10,715 bases of DNA from an uncultured Alistipes sp. (GTDB lineage: Bacteria; Bacteroidota; Bacteroidia; Bacteroidales; Rikenellaceae), in NCBI RefSeq assembly GCF_902388705.1, contig NZ_CABMQJ010000062.1, positions 1-10,715 of the forward strand, read 5' to 3'. A program made the translations under genes and the position numbers. Positions 6,895 through 10,715 of this stretch are shown one piece after another. Below the pieces are notes generated by a model. It searched no databases. It worked only from the letters and a program-made list of their open reading frames with translations, and was not told the origin of the DNA. The first letter of the stretch is position 1. Each line of letters starts with the position of its first letter.

Positions 6895-7461
6895 ATGGAT
6901 ATAGCCAAAGCCAAACGACGCGAAAATATCGCCGAATACATACTTTACCTCTGGCAGCTCGAGGATTTGCTGCGGGCGCTGCAATTCAGCCCCGAGGCGA
7001 TTTTCTCGACGCTCATTGGCCCCCGCAAGGACATCGCCGAAGAGCAGAAGCACGTCTACCTGCTGTGGTACATGGATTTGGTCAACCTGCTGCAACAGGA
7101 GGGCAAAGAGGAGAAGGGGCACCTGGAACACACGCTGCACCTGATAGCCGACCTGCACGACCTGCACCTCCAGCTGATGAAACTCCCCGTAGGCGAACAT
7201 TACCGCCGGACCTACGCGCGCCTCGAGCCCGAGCTGCCGCGCCTGCGTGCCGTCGTGGGCAACCCCGGCATGAATGACACGGAACTCTGTTTCAGGGCTT
7301 TGTACGCCGCGATGCTCTACCGCATCAAGGGCGAGGGCGACAAGACGGCCGTCACCGACACGCTCGAATACATCTCGCCCGTCGTCGCCGAGCTCGCGGA
7401 CATGTACGGCAAAGTCGAGCGCGGCGAAATCGATTTGTTCAAAACCGCCTCCCCGAAATAA
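6895..7461 (+). CDS. DUF4924 family protein
   Basis: This is a soluble, mostly helical protein of 188 residues from a family nearly confined to Bacteroidetes and without known function. Recognisable parts are the N-terminus MDIAKAKRRENIAEYILYLW (1-20), the QLEDLLRAL segment (21-29), HVYLLWYMDLVNLL (53-66), LHLIADLHDLHLQLM (81-95) and the C-terminal ISPVVAELADMYGKVERGEI part (160-179). No signal peptide, membrane segment or catalytic motif is seen. ATG 6895 is chosen because homology begins there; the frame is open from 6823 but the added 24 residues look like leader. It follows the phosphate transporter by 102 bases with no clear terminator between, so cotranscription is possible. Confidence 0.82.
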   Translation: MDIAKAKRRENIAEYILYLWQLEDLLRALQFSPEAIFSTLIGPRKDIAEEQKHVYLLWYMDLVNLLQQEGKEEKGHLEHTLHLIADLHDLHLQLMKLPVGEHYRRTYARLEPELPRLRAVVGNPGMNDTELCFRALYAAMLYRIKGEGDKTAVTDTLEYISPVVAELADMYGKVERGEIDLFKTASPK

Positions 7462-7537
7462 CGTTTGATTCTACGTATTTTCTTCGAAGAAAGCACCAAA
7501 GAACCCGCGCCGACGAACATGCCGGGCTGCCAATCTC

Positions 7538-7664
7538 CGCATGCCGTTTGCAGCGGAATAAGGGCGGCTGCGGCACCGAGCGCCCGGAACGGGCGGGCGG
7601 AAAGCGCAGTCTTTCGTGACCGTTCAGCGAGGCGCCGCGTCCGCTCCCGCGAAAACGGCATGCG
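7538..7664. repeat. nested inverted repeat, possible structured RNA
   Basis: The outer arms CGCATGCCGTTT (7538-7549) and AAACGGCATGCG (7653-7664) are a perfect 12-bp match. Inside them AGCGGA (7552-7557) pairs with TCCGCT (7640-7645), then GCGGC (7564-7568) with GCCGC (7634-7638), and a local hairpin CGCCCG-gaa-CGGGCG sits at 7581-7595. The pairs are all in nested order, as in a long irregular RNA stem. The strand is undetermined and I see no good promoter immediately upstream. Confidence 0.5.
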
Positions 7665-7774
7665 AATGGGTTTCGGTACTTTTCGCCACCGAAAAGCAGA
7701 TGGTCGCTTTTGCCATCAGAAGGTACGGTATCGCCTTTTTGCAAAATGGCGAACCGGAAATCCGAATAAATCCC

Positions 7775-7806
7775 TATCTTTGCATTGCAATCCGTACTGC
7801 GGATTG
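7775..7806 (+). promoter_or_regulatory. -7 box TATCTTTG followed by a hairpin at the predicted transcript start
   Basis: TATCTTTG (7775-7782) matches TAnnTTTG exactly, with the GCA that often follows it in this group; no TTTG lies at the normal -33 spacing. The perfect 7-bp inverted repeat CAATCCG-tactg-CGGATTG (7788-7806) lies where transcription should begin. It could be an operator or a 5'-end RNA stem. The transcript would run toward the HTH gene with a leader of about 260 nt. Confidence 0.5.
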
Positions 7807-7852
7807 TCTTGACCGGCGAAAAATCTGGAAAATTTATTCGAAACGGTCAGGC

Positions 7853-7902
7853 GCATATCCTGCTTTGCGGCGCCCGCGCCGTATGGTACAGGATGTGTAT
7901 GC
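7853..7902 (+). repeat. compound hairpin in the presumed leader of the HTH gene
   Basis: GCATA-TCCTG (7853-7862) pairs with CAGGA (7889-7893) and TATGC (7898-7902), with a four-base bulge TGTG between the two right-hand segments. Inside it CGGCG-cccg-CGCCG (7868-7881) forms a second stem. All three helices nest, giving a bulged two-step hairpin in the RNA predicted to start near 7789. No riboswitch class was recognised. Confidence 0.4.
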
Positions 7903-8048
7903 TCCTACGTCATTACGGCGCGGGCTATATGTGCTTATTTGTTTCAGGGTTTTCCAGAGCCTTTCGCCGGATAAGTAACAGTAGTCCGCGTTCGTTTTGC
8001 ACGGCATTCCGGGCGCGGCGATACCGACTTTTTAAACCTTTGTCCGCC

Positions 8049-8294
8049 ATGACACCCGCTTCCCGCCGTCCCCGCAGCAACGATTTCCGGTATGCCGACG
8101 AACGGCTGCGCTTCGTAATCCGCGCCTCGGGGCTCCACACAGCCCTTTTCGCACGACGCATCGGCGTCTGCGCAGAAACGCTCTACGGCATGCTCCACGC
8201 CGGCGCGCCCATGACACCCGAAATCGTCGGACGCATTCACGCGCACTACCCGCAAATCGACCCCGTGTGGCTGCTCTGCGGCCCGCAACGGTAA
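8049..8294 (+). CDS. small helix-turn-helix (XRE/phage-repressor-like) protein
   Basis: This is an 81-residue basic protein that looks like the N-terminal DNA-binding part of a Cro/CI-type regulator. Residues 18-78 have the pattern of small Bacteroidetes XRE proteins: ERLRFVIRASGL, then the probable turn-and-recognition region FARRIGVCAETLYGMLH (34-50), a proline, and IVGRIHAHYPQIDPVWLLCG (59-78). The ending 'YPxIDPxWLLxG' is typical of those regulators, which bind DNA as dimers. ATG 8049 is used because the domain follows it; the frame is open back to 7785 but that part crosses the presumed leader RNA. An imperfect -7 box, AACCTTTG at 8035-8042, would give a nearly leaderless transcript. The target is unknown, and autoregulation at 7788-7806 is only a guess. 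It could also be a remnant of a larger prophage-derived repressor. Confidence 0.65.
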   Translation: MTPASRRPRSNDFRYADERLRFVIRASGLHTALFARRIGVCAETLYGMLHAGAPMTPEIVGRIHAHYPQIDPVWLLCGPQR

Positions 8295-8406
8295 CGGCCA
8301 GCACCCGCAGCGGCAACGACCGGCGCCTTTGGGGCGGATTGCCCGGGTTCGGGGCACGGGGCTGCGACGTATTTGTTTTTGCGAAAAATCGAGACGCGGG
8401 CCGTCC

Positions 8407-8904
8407 CTACCCGATCTCCAGCCCCATGATATAGTCGTTCATGTAGAAACCGTCGCCGATCGGGAAATCGCCCTCGCGGAGCTTCCGCATCCCCATCTTC
8501 TCGTAGAAATGCAGCGCCCGGTTGTTGCGGTTGACGTTCAGCTCCATACGGCAGGGCGCGGGATGCACCGAACGGATATACTCCACGGCGTGGCGGAAGA
8601 GGAACTCCCCGGCGCCGAGGCCCTGGAAGCGGGGCAGGACATAGATTTTCTGCAGGTGGAAAAGGTCTTCCGACTCGTGCTGCACCGACAGGTAGCCGCA
8701 GGGCTCGCCGTCGGCCGAGGCGACGAACCACGCGAACTCCCCGCGCATCTCCCGCGCCAGCACCTCGGGCCCGTACATCCACTCCATCATATAGGCCGTC
8801 TGCGACGGCGTGATAATCCCGCGGTAAGTCGCTGGAAACACCTCGTCGGCAAGGCTCCGTATCAGGCCGCAGTCGGCCTCCGTCGCTCGTCGGATTGTCA
8901 GCAT
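8407..8904 (-). CDS. GNAT family N-acetyltransferase
   Basis: This 165-residue cytoplasmic enzyme is predicted to transfer an acetyl group from acetyl-CoA to an amine. The order of GNAT motifs is complete: the N-terminal IRRATEADCGLIRSLADEVF (4-23), the central strand GYLSVQHE (70-77), motif A with strand 4 KIYVLPRFQGLGAG (86-99, where RFQGLGAG is the pyrophosphate-binding Q/RxxGxG/A loop), and motif B ELNVNRNNRALHFYEKMGM (121-139). The final GDGFYMNDYIMGLEI fits the last strands of the family. The substrate cannot be read from the sequence; small metabolites, polyamines or protein N-termini are all possible. It lies downstream of rpmH on the same strand, beyond the rpmH terminator, and converges on the HTH gene 112 bases away. 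No clear promoter was found in the 84 bases between the GNAT start and the terminator, so readthrough from rpmH is possible. Confidence 0.9.
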   Translation of the reverse strand: MLTIRRATEADCGLIRSLADEVFPATYRGIITPSQTAYMMEWMYGPEVLAREMRGEFAWFVASADGEPCGYLSVQHESEDLFHLQKIYVLPRFQGLGAGEFLFRHAVEYIRSVHPAPCRMELNVNRNNRALHFYEKMGMRKLREGDFPIGDGFYMNDYIMGLEIG

Positions 8905-8988
8905 ATCGAACAGTTTTTAAATTTCAGGACTCCGCCCTTCCCGTGCAGCGCCCACGGCATCCCGCAGCGGAAACCGGCCGCAGCGGGC

Positions 8989-9021
8989 AAAAAAAAAGGC
9001 CGACACGAAGTCGACCTTTTT
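8989..9021 (-). terminator. Rho-independent terminator of rpmH
   Basis: Read on the minus strand, AAAAAGGTCGAC (9021-9010) pairs with GTCGGCCTTTTT (9004-8993). One pair is a U-G wobble that works only on this strand. A run of nine T in total ends the stem (8997-8989). It begins 20 bases after the rpmH stop. The A tract on the other arm could allow weak activity in the opposite direction. Confidence 0.9.
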
Positions 9022-9040
9022 AATCGTTTCCCCGGGGGAA

Positions 9041-9208
9041 TTAAGCGTACTTGAACGTCGACTCGTCCGATACGGTCAGCTTCTTGCGACCTTTCGCACG
9101 ACGTGCAGCCAGCACCTTGCGGCCGTTTGCCGTAGCCATACGGGTACGGAAACCGTGCTTGTTGATTCTTTTCCGGCGCGAGGGCTGGTAAGTTCTCTTC
9201 ATTGCCAT
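9041..9208 (-). CDS. rpmH: 50S ribosomal protein L34
   Basis: This short gene encodes a very basic 55-residue protein of the large ribosomal subunit, where L34 sits deep in 23S rRNA and helps late assembly. The sequence is unmistakable: KRTYQPSRRKRINKHGFRTR (4-23), MATANGRKVLAARRAKGRK (24-42), then KLTVSDE. The family is usually 44-53 residues; the tail STFKYA is a modest extension. Two starts are possible, ATG 9208 (MAMKRT) and ATG 9202 (MKRT, 53 residues). The second fits most homologues, the first is closer to the promoter, and the sequence does not decide. In many bacteria rpmH sits beside rnpA and dnaA, but here it stands alone with its own promoter and terminator, divergent from murA. 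Confidence 0.96.
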   Translation of the reverse strand: MAMKRTYQPSRRKRINKHGFRTRMATANGRKVLAARRAKGRKKLTVSDESTFKYA

Positions 9209-9249
9209 AGCTATATACTTTTTATTGTTTCAGACATTTTTACGGATTG

Positions 9250-9279
9250 CAAAAGTACAACAAAAAAGTTATCCGCAAA
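9250..9279 (-). promoter_or_regulatory. promoter of rpmH
   Basis: On the minus strand a -33 TTTG (9279-9276) and a perfect -7 TACTTTTG (9257-9250) are separated by 18 bases, matching TTTG-N19-21-TAnnTTTG closely. The surrounding DNA is AT-rich, unlike the GC-rich genes. A start near 9243 would give a leader of about 35 nt. Confidence 0.78.
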
Positions 9280-9331
9280 AATTTTTCACGAAAATATTTC
9301 GAAAAGCCGGGTAAAAAGCACGAAATCTTTT

Positions 9332-9339
9332 TATCTTTG
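9332..9339 (+). promoter_or_regulatory. -7 box of the murA promoter
   Basis: TATCTTTG matches TAnnTTTG exactly; no TTTG lies at the expected -33 spacing. A start near 9346 would leave a leader of about 100 nt before ATG 9450. No clear RNA structure was seen in that leader. Confidence 0.6.
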
Positions 9340-9449
9340 TCTGACAAGAGAGCGAAAGCCCGCACGGTTCCCGCCCCGATCGGGATGCCCTGCGCGGCGA
9401 CGGACTGTCTGCGGCGGGAAACGGTTTCCGCCGGAAATTTTCACGAATT

Positions 9450-10715
9450 ATGGCGATTTTCAAAGTCGAAGGAGGCCACCGGCTTCACGGTAGCATTACG
9501 CCCCAGGGCGCCAAAAACGAGGCGTTGCAGATACTCTGCGCGACGCTGCTGACCCCCGAACGGGTCACGGTGCACAACATCCCCCGCATACTCGACGTCA
9601 TGCAGCTCATCGAACTGCTGCGGTGCATGGGCGTCGAGGTCGAACAGCTCGCGGAAGACACCTATTCGTTCTGCGCCCGGGAAATCGACTTCGACTACCT
9701 CCGAACCGAGGATTACCGCCGCCGCTGCACGCGCCTGCGGGGTTCGGTGATGCTCATCGGCCCGATGCTGGCGCGCTTCGGCGTGGGTTACATCCCCAAA
9801 CCGGGCGGCGACAAAATCGGCCGCCGCCGGCTGGACACCCATTTCATCGGGTTCCAGAAGCTGGGCGCGAAATTCAATTTCGACATCGCCGACGAGTTCT
9901 TCATGGTCGAGGGCCGCGAGTTGAAAGGCACCTACATGCTGCTGGACGAGGCTTCGGTAACGGGCACGGCCAACATCGTGATGGCCGCCGTACTGGCCAA
10001 GGGCTTCACGACCATTTACAACGCCGCGTGCGAACCCTACCTGCAACAGTTGTGCAAGATGCTCAACCGCATGGGCGCCCGCATTTCGGGCATCGCCTCG
10101 AACCTGCTGACCATCGAGGGCGTCGAATCGCTGGGCGGCACGGAACACACGCTGCTGCCCGACATGATCGAGGTGGGCAGCTTCATCGGCATGGCCGCCA
10201 TGAACCAGTCGGAGCTGACCATCCGCAACGTGTCGTACGAAAACCTGGGCATCATCCCCGCGCAGTTCGCCCGCATGGGCATCCGTTTCGAGCAGCGCGG
10301 CGACGACATCCACATTCCCCGGCAGGAGCATTACAGCATCGATACGTTCCTCGACGGCTCGATTATGAACATCGCCGACGCGCCGTGGCCGGGACTCACA
10401 CCCGACCTGCTGTCGATTTTCCTGGTCGTGGCGACGCAGGCCAAGGGGGCCGTGCTGATTCACCAGAAGATGTTCGAAAGCCGCCTGTTCTTCGTCGACA
10501 AGCTGATCGACATGGGGGCGCAAATCATCCTCTGCGACCCGCACCGCGCCACGGTCATCGGCCACGACCACCGCATCCGCCTGCGGGCGACGCGCATGAC
10601 CTCGCCCGACATCCGCGCGGGCGTGGCGTTGCTGATTGCCGCCATGTCGGCCGAGGGGGTTTCGACAATCCAGAATATCGACCAGATCGACCGCGGCTAC
10701 AAGGACATCGACGGC
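9450..10715 (+). CDS. murA: UDP-N-acetylglucosamine 1-carboxyvinyltransferase MurA, Asp-type (3' end beyond window)
   Basis: MurA adds enolpyruvate from PEP to UDP-GlcNAc, the first committed step of peptidoglycan synthesis in the cytoplasm. The frame is open from ATG 9450 to the window end (422 residues; the family is usually 418-440, so only a few residues are missing). Seen in the sequence: QGAKNEAL with Lys22 and Asn23 of the active site, RGSVMLIGPMLARFG, PGGDKIGRRRLDTHFIGFQK, the PGLTPDLLSIF segment with the catalytic-base-like Asp319, and DIRAGVALLIAAMSAEG with Arg389. The residue that is Cys115 in E. coli MurA is Asp121 here. MurA enzymes with Asp at this site (Mycobacterium, Chlamydia, Borrelia) are active but not alkylated by fosfomycin. 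It is divergent from rpmH. The start is supported by homology from MAIFKVEGG onward. Confidence 0.95.
   Translation, partial: MAIFKVEGGHRLHGSITPQGAKNEALQILCATLLTPERVTVHNIPRILDVMQLIELLRCMGVEVEQLAEDTYSFCAREIDFDYLRTEDYRRRCTRLRGSVMLIGPMLARFGVGYIPKPGGDKIGRRRLDTHFIGFQKLGAKFNFDIADEFFMVEGRELKGTYMLLDEASVTGTANIVMAAVLAKGFTTIYNAACEPYLQQLCKMLNRMGARISGIASNLLTIEGVESLGGTEHTLLPDMIEVGSFIGMAAMNQSELTIRNVSYENLGIIPAQFARMGIRFEQRGDDIHIPRQEHYSIDTFLDGSIMNIADAPWPGLTPDLLSIFLVVATQAKGAVLIHQKMFESRLFFVDKLIDMGAQIILCDPHRATVIGHDHRIRLRATRMTSPDIRAGVALLIAAMSAEGVSTIQNIDQIDRGYKDIDG

Larger units (their letters stand above)
7462..8048. other. 587-nt noncoding region rich in inverted repeats
   Basis: No reading frame here on either strand has recognisable protein character. 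The first part (7538-7664) can fold into one long nested structure. Next are two hairpins, CTTTTCG-ccac-CGAAAAG (7679-7696) and an imperfect CGCC/GGCG stem with a TTTT/AAAA core (7732-7751). A perfect TATCTTTG promoter box sits at 7775-7782, then a hairpin at 7788-7806 and a compound hairpin at 7853-7902. The last 140 bases before the HTH gene show nothing clear. It may encode one or two structured RNAs or be the leader of the HTH gene. I did not recognise SRP RNA, tmRNA, RNase P RNA or tRNA signatures. Confidence 0.5.
9209..9449. other. divergent intergenic region between rpmH and murA
   Basis: These 241 nt are AT-rich near rpmH (9209-9340) and GC-rich near murA. They hold the rpmH promoter on the minus strand and a murA promoter box on the plus strand about 75 bases apart. 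The small reading frames crossing it have no protein character. No other gene or repeat was found. Confidence 0.6.

Noticed and set aside
4615..7200. 861-codon open frame on the minus strand across the phosphate transporter and the DUF4924 gene
   Set aside because: It is antisense to clearly conserved proteins, crosses two genes, and its translation is a H/V/D/E/R-rich shadow caused by G/C-ending codons on the true strand.
7841..7900. Possible SRP RNA because of GGTCAGG at 7845-7851
   Set aside because: The conserved GGAAGG/AGCA tetraloop region of SRP RNA does not follow, and the stem pattern is different.
7439..7978. Several 100-120-codon frames on both strands in the region after the DUF4924 gene
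   Set aside because: They overlap each other, have arginine/serine-rich compositions without domains, and lie over nested inverted repeats more suggestive of RNA.
9441..10571. 376-codon minus-strand frame opposite murA
   Set aside because: It is antisense to an almost complete MurA, and the translation has the same shadow composition.

Overview
The window looks like chromosomal DNA from a GC-rich member of the Bacteroidales; Alistipes or another Rikenellaceae is my best inference. The reasons are TAnnTTTG-type -7 promoter boxes, few Shine-Dalgarno sites, Bacteroidetes-type proteins (a divergent EF-G2, DUF4924, a PiT transporter with a PhoU-like tail, a MurA with Asp in place of the catalytic Cys) and strong G/C preference at third codon positions. 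I see no insertion sequence, integrase, CRISPR array, tRNA or rRNA. This is mainly housekeeping and accessory-housekeeping chromosome, not a mobile island.

Layout. (1) 1-521 (+) is the 3' part of mqnD (futalosine route to menaquinone). (2) 807-1931 (+) is a DUF418 membrane protein; its stop codon lies in the loop of a Rho-independent terminator. (3) 2102-4258 (+) is an EF-G paralogue of the Bacteroides EF-G2 type, with its own promoter, a ~110-nt leader and a strong terminator. Its G-domain motifs are degenerate and domain IV carries an insertion of about 26 residues. (4) 4259-4563 is intergenic and holds that terminator, a 14-bp inverted repeat built from iterated TTGTTACA units, a GC palindrome and a -7 box. 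(5) 4564-6792 (+) is a PiT-family phosphate transporter fused to a PhoU-like domain. (6) 6895-7461 (+) is a DUF4924 protein. (7) 7462-8048 is 587 nt with no credible gene but several nested inverted repeats and a perfect TATCTTTG box. (8) 8049-8294 (+) is a small HTH regulator-like protein. (9) 8407-8904 (-) is a GNAT acetyltransferase. (10) 9041-9208 (-) is rpmH (ribosomal protein L34), with promoter and terminator. (11) 9450 to the window end (+) is murA, missing only its last residues.

The genes do not form one pathway. The loose themes are growth and translation (EF-G2, L34), phosphate uptake, menaquinone and cell wall synthesis. EF-G2 and PiT each seem to be transcribed separately. rpmH and murA diverge from a shared 241-nt AT-rich region. 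The HTH gene and the GNAT gene converge.

The points most worth a second look are the EF-G2 with an altered nucleotide-binding site, the structured noncoding stretch at 7462-8048, the iterated inverted repeat at 4376-4432, and the Asp-type MurA, which predicts intrinsic fosfomycin resistance.
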